Source of the DNA: Ctenopharyngodon idella
Taxonomy: Eukaryota; Chordata; Actinopteri; Cypriniformes; Xenocyprididae
Assembly: GCF_019924925.1 (NCBI RefSeq)
Contig: NC_067233.1
Span: 5,689,335 to 5,753,334, forward strand
DNA: 64,000 nucleotides
Reading direction: 5' to 3'
Each line of letters opens with the position of its first letter. Positions within the stretch are counted from its first letter, which is position 1. The translations under genes were made by a program, and so were the position numbers. Shown here piece after piece: positions 1 to 12,114 of this stretch. Under the pieces are notes generated by a model, which saw nothing but the letters and a program-made list of their open reading frames with translations, was not told the origin of the DNA and did no database searches.

Positions 1-262
1 TAAATAAAGTCGTTATTTTGTTTTGTTTTTGTACACAAAATGTACTCTTATCACCTTATAACATTAAGATTGAACCACTGCAGTCACATGGCCTATTTTA
101 ACAATGTCTTTAATACCTTTCTGGACCTCAAAAGGTGCAATGATGTTGCTGCCAATGTGTGGTTCAGAAACCCTCGGATTTCATCAAAAATATCTTAATT
201 TGTGTTCCAAAGATGAACGAAGGTCTTACGGGTTTGGGACGACATGAGGGTGAGTACTTAAA
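1..262. repeat. Right half of a palindromic MITE (GGTTAGTTCACCC family)
   Basis: It matches the right arms at 3380-3660 and 6203-6470. Shared segments include GTCGTTATTTTG, AACATTAAGATTGAACCACT, GAACGAAGGTCTTACGGG and ACGACATGAGGGTGAGTA. The left half lies outside the window. Confidence 0.8.
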
Positions 263-2955
263 ACTGCAGTCCGTAAGTTTTGCCTCTTTGTCGCCATCTC
301 TGTTTGAAACCTGCAATTGCAGTTATTTGCAGAATTATCATCTTTACATGGGTTGTGGATCGGCACGGCGCGGATGAATCTAATGTTTGCTGTCAGTCAC
401 CACATTGGTGTGGATACTGTACTTCAGAATCACAGATTGTGGTCTTGGAAGTATGACCAAATTAAGAATTTTCACCGGAAAATGTCATCTGAAGGAGTAA
501 GTAACAAATCTGCCACTTTTGTTCTGACCAACTTAGAAAAAAGCATAAATCACGCTACCGATTGTGATTAAATCTAACTATCGCTTAGCTCGGATCACGT
601 CAAACCGTGCAAATGATTATTATTGTTATACTTTGTTCTCAAATTGTTAATGTTAACAACATCAGCATTGCGTGACTATGTGTATTTAGTGTGTATTAGC
701 GTTACCTGTAGATTTCTGTAGCCACTCCGCAGTCCAACGTCTTTTGCTTTTGACTACAGGTGAATCTCCAGTTGTCACTGATGATTGTCATTTGGACCTT
801 TCTGGATTACAATCCACCATCAAAATGATAAGTTTATTATTCCTGCTGCTGTGAGAAAATGCTATAAATGATCCACTACCAGTAGCATCCTCACCTATAG
901 TCTACTGGCTGGGACTCGTTCTTTCTGTTTACAGAAAGACGAACCGCTGCATGCTCGAATTTCCCGCGGAAACCTACCAGTACCAATTTTATTATAAAAC
1001 ATTATTACAAGCTTACCATTGTGAATTGGGCTAAGGAAAAGAGATAGTTTTAAACACTGGCTGGTTATGTACTTGCTCAAAAATTGATTTTGGATCATTT
1101 TTAACCAAAAAAATCTTTAATGTTAGAAATTTAATTTTTGGGTGAACTAAACCACTAAGGACAGTAATTGTTTATGGTTCATTGAATAAGCTTTAATAAC
1201 ATTGTTTAGACTCTTTCCAATAATGATTAGTAAAGTTTAACTTCTACATTGCATTTTAATTTTGCACACTAAACCTGTGTGAGCTTTCAAATGGCTCCAG
1301 TGGTGTGTAGCTTGTACAATGAACAGAAACGGAGAACTGGCAAACGGAAATAGGGGGTGATCATGGCAGCACCCATCAGTTGTTCAAGAAACCAACTTGT
1401 GTATAGCTACACAGTGCTAATCAGAGACATGGTCAAACTATTCCAAACAGGAACAGACGCGCTTTGAGAACAGTGGGAAAGTTCTGTTAGTGGTTTTGTG
1501 CACATGTTGTGGTTCAGCCCAAACTCAGATGAAAGTCAGTGGAGGTTTATAAACCAACCAGAACTGTGCAGCCCATCTGTCTTTAGCTCCACAGCTTCCT
1601 GTGAACTTCAACCACTTGCTATTTTTGCTGCAATCAAACGTTTTTTACTTATTGTTTCTTTTGTGGTTGTTTCTTTCTTTTGACTGGCTCATTGTCACCT
1701 AACCCTGCCTCCAATTTAAATATTTTGGAGCATCCATCCGTGTTTGAAAGGTTCATTAACATATCTAACTTGAAAGGCGATCTGATCCATCTCCTGTGTT
1801 TCCGACGCACGAGGGCGTGTGGAGGCAGCTTGTCACGCAGCGTGTCGCCCACCTCAGATAGTCAACAGACTGAGTAAAAAAGGGGCGGTGGTGCATTTCC
1901 CCTGGATCTTCACGATGATGTGTTGATGATGATCTGTTATGTAAGCTGCCTTCATGTCATTGTGCTTCCTGTCAGCTAGAGTTTTACCCTCATTCTTTCA
2001 CCCAGGCTTCTCAAACCGTTGATCAGCGGCTTGTAATATTTCACCCTCTGAAATAAAATTCAAAGAAACGAACAGCAGGAATATCTCAGAAGCATTCACG
2101 GTATGCGGGCAGCACTAGACTCTTTAAGTAGAATGAATGAATTCATCATGAAATGAAAAAGCCAGTCTTTGAGACCGCATCCTCTCTAAAATTACCACAC
2201 TCCAGCAAAATACAAATTGATTTATTCTCCACATTATAATAATTTTTCCCCCATCCAGACCACTGAGGGTTTGGACTTGAAAGCCTCTCGAGGAAGCTCT
2301 TGCGGAAAGTGTCTTTGTGTTTCGTCAGATGACCACAGACACTGCTTTTTATGTTGCTGTAATGTCTTCGGACATATCATCTCCCCTTAGAGTGGAATAA
2401 GCTTTACAAGTCTGACAGGTTTTCCTCTTGTGATCGGTGTGTCATGTGGCAGCAGGCGTTCGGGAAACACAGTGTTGTCTTTCTTCATCTACATGACCAC
2501 AAGCATTTTGTATCAGACCTCACTGGGCCTCTCTGTTGACTAAACCACAGTCAGTTTGCATATTGGCTGGGTCTGCTTTAGGAAAACACTCATTTTAGGT
2601 GGCAAGAACAAACTGTACTACCTCATTTTGTGATGCTATATCACTTGTTTATGTTTTCATGGAGTATGCCGTATACATGCAGCAGCTAAAAGAGAAATTT
2701 TAAGTTCATTAAGTCCAAAAATTGCCATTGATATAATGGTATAAAAATAAAGTTTTTTGTTTTTGTTTTTTTTAATTTCGCACACATACACACTCTAAAT
2801 AAGTACATTGCATATACTTCTATTGTTTTTATATACAGCTAGTTATAATATAACCCTACTGTTACTGCTTTTTTAGAAATAAAAAAAAAACTTTATTTGC
2901 AGCATTTACCAGCAGAGGATATCTGTGTGCCGACTGCATGCTAGTCAGCCAAACT
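263..2955. other. Upstream DNA with no recognised gene
   Basis: This is AT-rich sequence without a convincing exon. A short scrap at about 1128-1152 resembles the TTTTTGGGTGAACTAA end of the local MITE family. The open frames here are short and lack protein-like composition. Confidence 0.6.
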
Positions 2956-2959
2956 TTAA

Positions 2960-3677
2960 TTGGTTAGTTCACCCAAAAATGAAATTTCTGTCATTAATTA
3001 TACTCCCCCTCATGTTGTTTTAAAGCCGCAAGACCTTCGCTCATCTTCAGAAGACAAATTAAGATATGTTTGATGAAATCCAAGAGTTTTTTTATCTCCC
3101 ATAGAAAGCAACGTAATTACCGCCATTCAATGTCTAGAAAAGTAGTAAAGACGTCATTAAAATAGTCCACTTGACTACAGTGGTTCAACCTTAATGTTAT
3201 TAAGCGACGAGAATACTTTCTGTGCGCAAAAACAAAACAAAAATAATGACTTTATTCAACAATATCTTCTCTTCTGTGTCATTCTCCTACGCTGTTTACG
3301 TTCAGTGTTTCCAGGTTCTACGTCAGAACGCCGGCTCAGTATACAGCGTAAGAGAATGACACTGAAAAGAAGAAATTGTTGAATAAAGTTATTTTTGTTT
3401 TGTTTTTTTTTGCACAAAAGGTATTCTTGTCGCTTCATAACATTAAGGTTGAACCACTGTAGTCACGTCGACTATTTTAACAGTGTCTTTACTACTTTTT
3501 TGGACCTTGAATGACAGTAATTACATTGCTTTCTATGGGGGGTATCAAAAAAAACCTCTTGGATTTCATCAAAAAATATCTTAATTTGTGTTCTGAAGAT
3601 GAACGAAGGTCTTACGGGTTTGGAACGACCTGAGGGTGAGTAATTAATGACAGAAATTTCAATTTTGAATGAATTAT
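2960..3677. mobile_element. Palindromic MITE, GGTTAGTTCACCC family, degenerate ends
   Basis: Two long inverted arms (about 2962-3285 and 3370-3675) carry GTTCACCCAAAAATGAAAT on the left and a diverged complement on the right. The centre pairs GTCATTCTCCTACGCTG with CAGCGTAAGAGAATGAC. A TTAA precedes the left end. No transposase is encoded; it is non-autonomous. Confidence 0.85.
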
Positions 3678-4220
3678 TTTCAGCCTCAGACGTCAAGCCC
3701 AGACAAGTTGGATAAAACGTCTGATACATATGGCACACAAAATGGAAAACACTTCAGGAGTTTCAAAGTCGTCATCTGATTGCTTGAATTTCGAAAGATG
3801 TGTGTGTCGCGTTCTTTAACGGTCCACCTAGAAACAAAGGCATGGTGACGCCGAACCTCCTTATGGAAGAAGCCGTTGTGTTTACAACTGTGACAATGAG
3901 CGCTTATCAGGATCAACTAAATGCTGGATTTTCCAGTTCACAGCACCATTGTTCCACCATTGTTGCAGTAAACTTGCACAACATTCTTTAATGAATTGCA
4001 TGCTGTTCTGTTATTGTGAGGACATCTACTTTACATTTTCATGCCCCTAATGCTGAACTAAAACTGTTACTGGCTGCTTTACATGTCCGTCAGACGTCCT
4101 TTTGGGCGGTCCTTGGCCAATGAAAGCTGTTGTGGAGTCCAGACCGTCTGCCATCACCTGCCAGTTTCAGAAAAATTAGTTAAAGCCTTAAACAAGGATG
4201 CCAAATCCTATTTATAAAGA

Positions 4221-4385
4221 GCCGGCTTCCTACAAAGTTCAGTTCCAATCCTGCTCCAACACACCTGCCTGTAATTATCAAGTGCTCCTGAAGATCTTAA
4301 TTAGCTGGTTCAGGTGTATTTGATTAGAGTTGAAACTGAACTTTGTAGGAAGGTAGATCTCCAGGAACAGGATTGGGCACCCCTG
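4221..4385. repeat. Palindromic MITE fragment ending CACCCCTG (hAT-like)
   Basis: GGCTTCCTACAAAGTTCAGT on the left pairs with ACTGAACTTTGTAGGAAG on the right around an ATCTTAATTAGCTGGTTCAG core. The right end GGCACCCCTG has the complement CAGGGGTGCC, typical of hAT-type termini. The left terminus is missing. Confidence 0.7.
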
Positions 4386-4459
4386 GCATAAAGCCTTTTT
4401 CAGCAGCTGCAAAGAGGAAATCAATGGGAAATGGCTCAGTATGGTTCATGGCACATTTA

Positions 4460-4835
4460 GGGGCCATTTACACAACACCGTTTTCAACTAAAAATTGAAA
4501 ACTTGGCCGTTTTGGTCATTCATTTACATGACAATGGCGTTTTGGTGGTCTAAAAAAACGCAAACTCGCAAACAAAAGTGCAAGTTTTTGGAAACGGTCT
4601 CCGTTTAAACAACAAAAACGTGAATCTGTGAAAATGATGGTGCCATGTGCGTTACACGTTCAGTCTATAGTGTTTCATCGCCATCTAATGGCCTGCCAGC
4701 AGAATACAGCGTTTTTAGTCATTTTCACTTATTCGTATGAATGGTGATCGTTTTGACAATGGTGTCGTCTGTTTGCAGAAAACTTAAAGAAATACTTCTC
4801 CGTTTTAAGCATATCATTGTCGTGTAAACGTACCC
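4460..4835. mobile_element. Short MITE with GGG-CATTTACAC terminal inverted repeats
   Basis: The left end GGGGCCATTTACACAACACC pairs imperfectly with the right end GTCGTGTAAACGTACCC, with CGTTTT motifs inward on both sides. It has no coding capacity. Class is inferred to be a hAT-like non-autonomous element. Confidence 0.65.
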
Positions 4836-5608
4836 TTATTTATTAAGCTACAGCTTTTTTTCTTCAAATAATATCATTAAATGAAATCACGATATACAGT
4901 ATTCAGAAGTCTTGTTTGCTTAGTTGACCGTGTTTGCACTGCACCTATGGCTCTCAGTGAACTTCCACTGCAGGGTCAATCATATTTGGCAGTTAGAAGC
5001 AAGTGCCCTTGATTGCTGAACTCTGTTGTAAGTGCAAGTGTAAATTGTTTTGTCAGCAGTGCCGTGAGACTGTATCTGCACTATATTTCTGGACTTAACA
5101 ACCCAGGAAGCAATTAGCAATTGTTTGTTTTGAATTTTTTGTTGTTTTGAGTGGTCGCACATAAAACTCCAGACATGAGTTGAGAGCCAAGTGGTAGGAC
5201 AGCATGGCCTTATCTCAGTGGGATGCCCTCGACGGGGGGCATGCTCATACTTTAACAGCTAATAGCATGTGTCTACTGCAATTTGCAAGGTTTTTCCGAG
5301 GAAAAAAAAAGGGAAATTAGGTTCACATTGCTATCAGGATATTGGCTAATAAACTCCAACTGCTAGTTGTGTATTTAATACATTCTTGTGATGCATTGAA
5401 GTAATTTGTTTGGGATTTTATAGGTCTTTAAAGTGTAATCAGATAGTTTGTCTTGTCATACAGATGATCACGGCCAATCAAATTTGAGAACAAGAACTAA
5501 CCAGAACTTGTTGTACAGTATAATGATGTTTTTGCAATAGGTTGGGGGGCAAATCAGGAGCAAGTTGTCACATATGTTTTAAATATAATAGTTATATTAT
5601 TCATTTAA

Positions 5609-6494
5609 AGGGTTAGTTCACCCAAAAATGAAAATTCTGTCATTAATTACTCACCCTCATGTCGTTCCACACCTGTAAGACCTTTGTTCATCTTCAGAAC
5701 ACAAATTAAGATATTTTTCATAAAATCCGATGGCTCAGTGAGGCCTCCATTGATAGCAAGACAATTAACACTTTCAATGCCCAGAAAGCTACTAATGACG
5801 TATTTAAAACAGTTCATGTGACTACAGTGGTTCAACCTTAATGTTATGAAGCGATGAGAATACTTTTTGTGCGCCAAAAAAAAACAAAATAACGACTTTA
5901 TTCAACAATGTCTAGTGATGGGCGACTTCAAAACACTGCTTCATGAAGCTTCAAAGCTTTACAAATCTTTTGTTTTGAATCAGTGGTTCGGAGCGTGTAT
6001 CAAACTGCCAAAGTCACATGATTTCAGTAAATGAGGCTTCGTTACGTCGTTCGTTAGTGTTTCAAAATTTCAATGGTTCACCACTGGGGGGCGTGACTTT
6101 GGCAGTTTGATACATGCTCTGAACCACTGATTCAAAACAAAAGATTCGTAAAGCTTTGAAGCTTAATGAATCAGTGTTTTGAAATCGCCCATCACTAGAT
6201 ATTGTTGAAGTCGTTATTTTGTTTTTTGGTGCAAAAAAATTTTTTCTCGTCGCTTAATAACATTACGGTTGAACCACTGTAGTCACATGAACTGTTTTAA
6301 ATATGTTTTAGTAGCTTTCTGGGCATTGAAAGTGTTCATTTTCTTGCTGGCAATGCAGGCCTCACTGATCCATTGGATTTTATGAAAAATATCTGAATTT
6401 GTGTTCTGAAGATGAACAAAGGTTTTACAGGTGTGGAACGACATGAGGGCGAGTAATTAATGACAGAATTTACATTTTTGGGGGAACTAACCCT
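5609..6494. mobile_element. Complete 886-bp palindromic MITE with a second palindrome at its centre
   Basis: It is bounded by TTAA on both sides, with ends AGGGTTAGTTCACCC and GGGGGAACTAACCCT. The outer arms match the element at 2960. The centre (5911-6200) is a distinct palindrome with TCTAGTGATGGGCGA against TCGCCCATCACTAGA and internal AAAACACTG/GAAGCTT blocks. Flanking TTAA fits a Kolobok- or piggyBac-type target site; that class call is inference. Confidence 0.85.
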
Positions 6495-6589
6495 TTAAAC
6501 TTAGGCAATTTAGCTGAAAAACCTATGTTCAATTATCTTTTTCCCCCATATCACTGTATGATAGCTCTTTTTTTTTTTGAAGCCAAGAT

Positions 6590-6593
<4 letters not shown>

Positions 6594-6632
<39 letters not shown>
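6594..6632. repeat. (TA)n microsatellite
   Basis: Uninterrupted TA dinucleotides, about 250 bp upstream of the CpG-rich candidate promoter. Confidence 0.95.
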
Positions 6633-6635
<3 letters not shown>

Positions 6636-6879
6636 CTGGAGTTAAAAAAAAATGCCAACTAGCCCCGTTTGTTGTGAACCCCAAACTGAGACACGCAAAT
6701 GACCTTCTTTATCATCATTGTGTTTGCTCTCATATAGCTGCCCATGCGTAATTCTGTTTACCATACATCTCCGTGGGAGTCTCGTTAATAATATGCTATC
6801 ATCTCTCAACGGTTTTAGGCACAGTTATATATGCGAGGTGTAACAAATGGGTCACGGCTGCTCCTTGCTGGTCCACAGC

Positions 6880-7250
6880 CGACCATAACATCCATAATTC
6901 GGTTGATATTGCTAACCTTATAGAGACGCAGGAGTGGCGTCTGGTGATTAATAACCCTGCCAATAACGAGAACCTGACTGGAAGGAGACCACAGCCGCTC
7001 ACAGCCATCATTCGGCAGACTCTTTGCGCGTGTGTAGCCGGTGGGAGGAGCCCGTTTTCCTGCGATTGTCTGTCTGTCTGTGCTCGCGCTGCACTCATTT
7101 CTCTAAAGTTGCGTTCTCGAGACATACTGCGTCGCGGAGGACTGCGCGTCGAGACAGTAACACTTGTTTCTGATATCAAGATTTCTTTTGTTTCCCGTTT
7201 TGCTTTCTTTCAAGATGACAGAAGAAAAGAATGTTCGACATTTAAAGCTG
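6880..7250 (+). promoter_or_regulatory. Candidate CpG-rich promoter and non-coding first exon of mid2
   Basis: This is the only CpG-dense stretch upstream of the mid2 coding exon (many CG dinucleotides in GTCGCGG, GCGCGTC, TCTCGAG, CTCGCGC) in otherwise AT-rich DNA. It ends AAAGCTG|GTATGTGAGT, a good 5' splice donor at 7251 (GTGAGT at 7255 is an alternative). A TATA-like TATATATG is near 6826. An ATG at 7215 in good context opens a 12-codon frame up to the donor. Spliced to the predicted acceptor at 33338, that frame would continue 17 codons and stop just before the mid2 ATG, so this would be a leader exon and not an alternative N-terminus. The start of the exon and its link to mid2 are inferred. 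It could belong to an unrelated transcript. Confidence 0.45.
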
Positions 7251-7394
7251 GTATGTGAGTATGTGGTCATTATCTCGCTGTGCTGTAGTTAGTTGCGCTT
7301 TGGACAGGATTTAAACTCAGTCTTTGTCAGATTGAAGATAGTTTAATGCATCCTGAAGTAAACCAATAGCGGAGAAGTTTTAATAATTCTGTGA

Positions 7395-7520
7395 ACCAGG
7401 GCTGTGTTGCAAAACCTACTGAGCTGCTTACCCTAGACAGTGTTATTAGGCATCGCATGCGCTTCAAAATGCTGTCTAGGTAGTGGGCTCGCTAGATAGT
7501 GAGAAACAGCGCACTAGAGT
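7395..7520. repeat. Inverted repeat around CCTAGACAG
   Basis: CCCTAGACAG (7432) is mirrored by CTGTCTAGGT (7471) and is followed by TAGTGGGCTCGCTAGATAGTG. It resembles a dispersed palindromic fish repeat, just inside the putative first intron. Confidence 0.45.
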
Positions 7521-8060
7521 CGGCGTGTTTTACTTACTGCGCTCTATTTCGACGTTGTCTGGATTAACGTCTGTTTGGTGATGCTGACTAACATTGTATT
7601 GTCATTTTAGTAGCGTTCAGCAGTGTTGTCCTCCTGTAGACAGAGATAAAGGGATGATTAATGTTATACAGCCTACTCTCATTATGTGAACATTTGGAGG
7701 ATTTGCGCATATAGCTACCATTGCGTCAAAACATAAAAATATCTCTAAGAAATTGAGCGTTTCGTTTAGTAGGCTATAGACATCATATTAAGAGAAATGG
7801 CAATAATACAATGGCTTTTAAGCAAGTGTCTTTCACGTATAGAGATATATTTTATTTATTTTTATATTTTTAATTTTTATTACTATTATTTTTTTACTCA
7901 TTTGGAAACTTTTTATTTATTTACTTGTATTTTTAACCTGGGGTCAGGGGCTCACTAAAAAGTAAATGACATTTATAATAAAAATAATTAAAAAAAAAAA
8001 ATACACTTTTATAAACAAGTGGCACATGTAATGTGCATCCCATTTCTTACTCTGTAAAAC

Positions 8061-8094
<34 letters not shown>
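8061..8094. repeat. (GT)n(AT)n microsatellite
   Basis: A GT run passes directly into an AT run. Confidence 0.95.
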
Positions 8095-8257
8095 GCTGCT
8101 TGTGATAAGCTGTTTTGTGTACAGTACACTGTTACATATTTTGTCTGTACCTGTTTATCCATACATAGTGCATTTATAAACATAATTTATATGAAATTGA
8201 ACTACATTTGACAAGCTTGAGAACATGTTGATCATTATAAAAATGTTGGTGTTTTTA

Positions 8258-8319
8258 TATATATACACACACATACATGTACACATACATATATACATGC
8301 AGACATATATTAGCATTTC

Positions 8320-8369
<50 letters not shown>

Positions 8370-8392
8370 TACATACATACATACATACATAG
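8258..8392. repeat. Compound TA / CA / CATA microsatellite
   Basis: Alternating TA, CA and ACAT repeats with a pure TA core near 8323-8354 and a CATA tail near 8368-8391. Confidence 0.9.
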
Positions 8393-9344
8393 ATATTAGC
8401 ATTACTCACTAGGTTTTTGATTGTTGAAAACTCATGTTACTTCTTTTTCAAATCAGAGCATAAATCCATCAACAGCAGTTTGGATCAGTTTTGATCACAG
8501 GACCCCAGGTCAATTGTTTTCATACTTCAGCTGTTTTTGATTTGTAAGTGATTGTTTACACTTCTTTTTACAATATAATACGTTTGATTCTTTTGTCGAG
8601 CTTTCATCAGAGGCTGTCAAAGTCCTTTAACAGAAAGCAGGTATACTGGGGTTTGTTTGTTCCTCTGGCACGCAGAACACCCTGTAGGCAGACCCCGTGT
8701 TGAAGGTCATTAAAATGTCATTTAGCAGCTGTCAGTTTTAAAAGATTATGTGGCAGATTGATCTGATTTGCGTCTTTGATGAAAGAGCACCACTGTTTGG
8801 CTTACATAGCTTACTTTGCTAAACCATTTAGCATTTATGACCGGAATACATAAAAGTGATCTTTAGTGGCATGTACACCATGGCTGTCAGTCCCTTCATG
8901 TTCTTTAGTACAGACTTAGATTACTGCCAGCTAAAATATGGACGGTTAGCCCTTAAAAAAAAACATGACTTTTATTCCACTGTGACTCTCTGAGCAAATC
9001 AAACTCAAAGTGTGAGCATACACTTGTTTTGAAAGCACCTCATTTTTACGCTCCTATGACTCATGACATGACACATTCTCTCAGCTGAATTACACATGAA
9101 TAAGAGCGTAATGAGATGATATGAGGTTCTGGGTAACAGAAGGCTAAATGGGTTAAACTGTGCTTCTTTTGTGCCCCGCCATTGTTTTTGTGTCGTGAAC
9201 AGAGGTTTGATAGACTATTGTGTGCTCAAAGGGCAACCACAAATTGCCATTTTGTTATTTAATTCTATAATTGTAATTATAATTATGCCTGCTGGGAAAA
9301 AAAAATTCTTCACTGTAAACCCTAAAAGTAAATTAAAGTTTTTT

Positions 9345-9470
9345 CATTATCCTTTGATGAATAGAAAGTTCAAAAGAATAGCATATATTTGAAATAGAAA
9401 TTTTCTGTAACATTATAAATGTAATTACTGTTACCTTCAATTTAATGCCTCCTTGCTGAATACAATTAGT
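9345..9470. repeat. Fragment of the ACTACC-ended dispersed repeat
   Basis: It holds GATGAATAGAAAGTTCAAAA, GAAATAGAAATTTTCTGTAAC and TGCCTCCTTGCTGAATA, an internal part of a repeat very common in cyprinids. Neither terminus is present. Confidence 0.6.
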
Positions 9471-10056
9471 TTTTATATAGACATATATCACCCAGCCCTA
9501 CTCATAATCATAGTCTGAGTAAATGATACATTGTTCATTACTATGCTTAAGATGCCTTGCAATTCCAATATCAGGAATGTTTAGGCAGTTTAACCTCCCT
9601 TCGTTGGCAGCAGGAAGGTGTGGCTATGTTTTACGAGTTTACATTGTTGTCAGCATTTCTTGAGGAACTCTGTTATAACCACACTAAATAGAAACAATAA
9701 CTTTTTCACAACGTTCAGAGCTTGCACCCTTCCTGTCGGTAACATTTAGAGGGATATTTATAGTCTACTGTACATGCAACCTTTCTGTCCAATACTATAG
9801 ATATGCTTCCTCATCTTTCATCCCATTATTTGTCACTGATGGTGAAAATATCTGTTGCATTGTGGCCACAGAGTTTCCTCTGCCGCTATTCAGCTTCTGC
9901 TGATTCTACATGGCCAAAGAAATTATATTTCACCTGCTTTGCTTGCAGGCTGAATTAAATTGTGAGTAGATAAAAATGTGTTGCACAAAAATTGCCTGGA
10001 CAACATGTCTTTTTTTTTTTTTTTTTTATTGTTTTCACTGAATACAGTCTTTAAAG

Positions 10057-10091
<35 letters not shown>

Positions 10092-10113
10092 AGATATATA
10101 TATATATATATAC
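10057..10113. repeat. (GT)n(AT)n microsatellite
   Basis: A GT run followed by AT, interrupted once by AAGA. A poly(T) run lies just before it, around 10010-10027. Confidence 0.95.
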
Positions 10114-11934
10114 ATAAAAAAATAGCTTTTGAAAAATATTTGATTTGATTTAACATAGAATTTTTTACGCATAAACGTTTAGGCTATACGGCCATTTTCT
10201 TTTTTCTTTTTTATAGAAGCTGCATTTCAATTGGTATTTAGGTATATTTACAGATTGTTTATTGCAGCTTGTCATTTTTCAGCTTGTCATTTTTTCCATA
10301 ACTAACGTGTTAAATCAATAGCCCTAGTATTTTTGTATTCTAGAGCTTTACGATTCAGGATGAATTGAGAATCACTGTTTTTTTTTGTTTCAAATAGAGA
10401 TTGTGATTCTCCTACGATTCTGAATAGACAATTAAACAAAATAGCATGTAATTTACTAGAGGTCCTGACAAAATGTTAATTGCTGCAGTCTATTTAAAAA
10501 TGTTTCATTTGAATTATTTTCAATTATTAAAATTGTTTTGAATGAATGATTCAGTGACTCATAAAGACTTCTTGTTTCATTACTGGATGAATCAGCATTA
10601 TTTGAATGAATCTTTTAAATGAATGATTCAATGACGAATACATTTTTTGACAGTCACTTGTTGCCACCTACTGGCATATGTAATCGATGTAATCGATACA
10701 ATCGTTATTTGAAGCATCAAGTTACTTTCAAAAGGTGATTTACTCTATTTTGAGCACTACCATAGACATCAGTGTTTATATCCGAATTATAAACTTTTAT
10801 CCCAGTACTTCTGTGGTAATTTGAATATTTGTAACACAGAAATAATGATACTGTGTGGTGGAAAAGACTGTTTGTGAAGCTGTTTCATACCTACACATAA
10901 CTGCTCTCTCTGGCTCAGCAGCAGCACCAATGCAAATCTTGCTGTGATCGTACTTGTCAAGGGTTTAATAGACATAGCTGAATCACTGTCATTTAGGAAT
11001 AAGATCGTGTGTGAGTTTATTGTATTGTAATGTATTGTATTGATGTGGTACTGAAGTGTATTGATGTGAGCCAGTGAACGCTGTGGGATGCAAGACAATT
11101 TTTGGAAGAAATATTAGCAAAATAAAAGAAATTAAAAATTGAATTGAAATATTAGGGGGATTCATCAGCAGCAGTAGTAAGAAACACTGAAGCTACATCA
11201 TATGGCCTCAAATTCAGCTCACATAGTGCTCTGTTGAGAGCCTCTAGAGGGGCCGGCTGGGGACTGCGTCTGGATTGGACTGGCTCTGAGAGAAGCGTGA
11301 AGGGTACATTTTGCACAGTCCCTAGCAGACGGTGCGCTGATCGGGTCGCTCTTGCTGCTCACGCAGGGGAGGTGTAAATCTTAGAGCTTTGTGGTTTAAG
11401 GTCGTTGTGTATCTAATGAAGGTGTTGCATATTGATCACATGCTCCCATTCACATGTTTTATTCAGGGCGTGATGATCCTGTTCAACTCCTTGCTTATTC
11501 CTCAGTTCCATACTGTGTGTGTATTCATGAGACACACAGGTATCAAGGCGGTTCTGGTCATGACCCGTGGTTTGTTTGTAATTCATAGTCAACTCAAGCA
11601 CACCCAGCATTAAGACAATGTCATATATTATGAACAAGGATCAACACAATAATCTGCTGATTAATTTGAGCAAAATTTGTTGGTTGGACAGTCTAGATCT
11701 TGTTCTTTTATAAATAGTCTCAGATATTTCACAAATAGGAGTGGGCAATATAAGTGCCTTCTGATGATATATATTATGTTCATGCATTTGTTCTAAAATG
11801 GCTTGAAAATTTGGTTGTAAATTAGTAGCTTCAAAATGTTTTATGCAAGAAGTAAAAATCCAGTTAAAATAATCAAGGAATGTTTCCCACATTGTTTTGC
11901 TCTAAATGGACATATTTAGAACTATATTTATATA

Positions 11935-12078
11935 TTTGTGAGTAATTTTAAATTGTAATAATATTTCACAATATTATTGTTTTAAATATAAGAAATGCAG
12001 CCTTGGTGAGCATAAGAGACTGTTTAAAAACATTTAAAAAATCTTACCAACCCCAAATTTTGAACAGTAATGTATATT
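11935..12078. repeat. Right end of the ACTACC-ended dispersed repeat
   Basis: It carries AAATTGTAATAATATTTCAC, GCAGCCTTGGTGAGCATAAG and the terminal CCAAATTTTGAACAGTA, matching the 16322-16807 copy. Confidence 0.7.

Positions 12079-12081
<3 letters not shown>

Positions 12082-12110
<29 letters not shown>
12082..12110. repeat. (GT)n microsatellite
   Basis: A pure GT run followed by GTTT repeats. It adjoins the end of the dispersed repeat at 12078. Confidence 0.95.

Positions 12111-12114
<4 letters not shown>

Noticed and set aside
6773..7258. 161-codon open frame over the candidate promoter
   Set aside because: No domain or family resemblance; its end overlaps the splice donor. It is more likely leader or promoter DNA kept open by chance.
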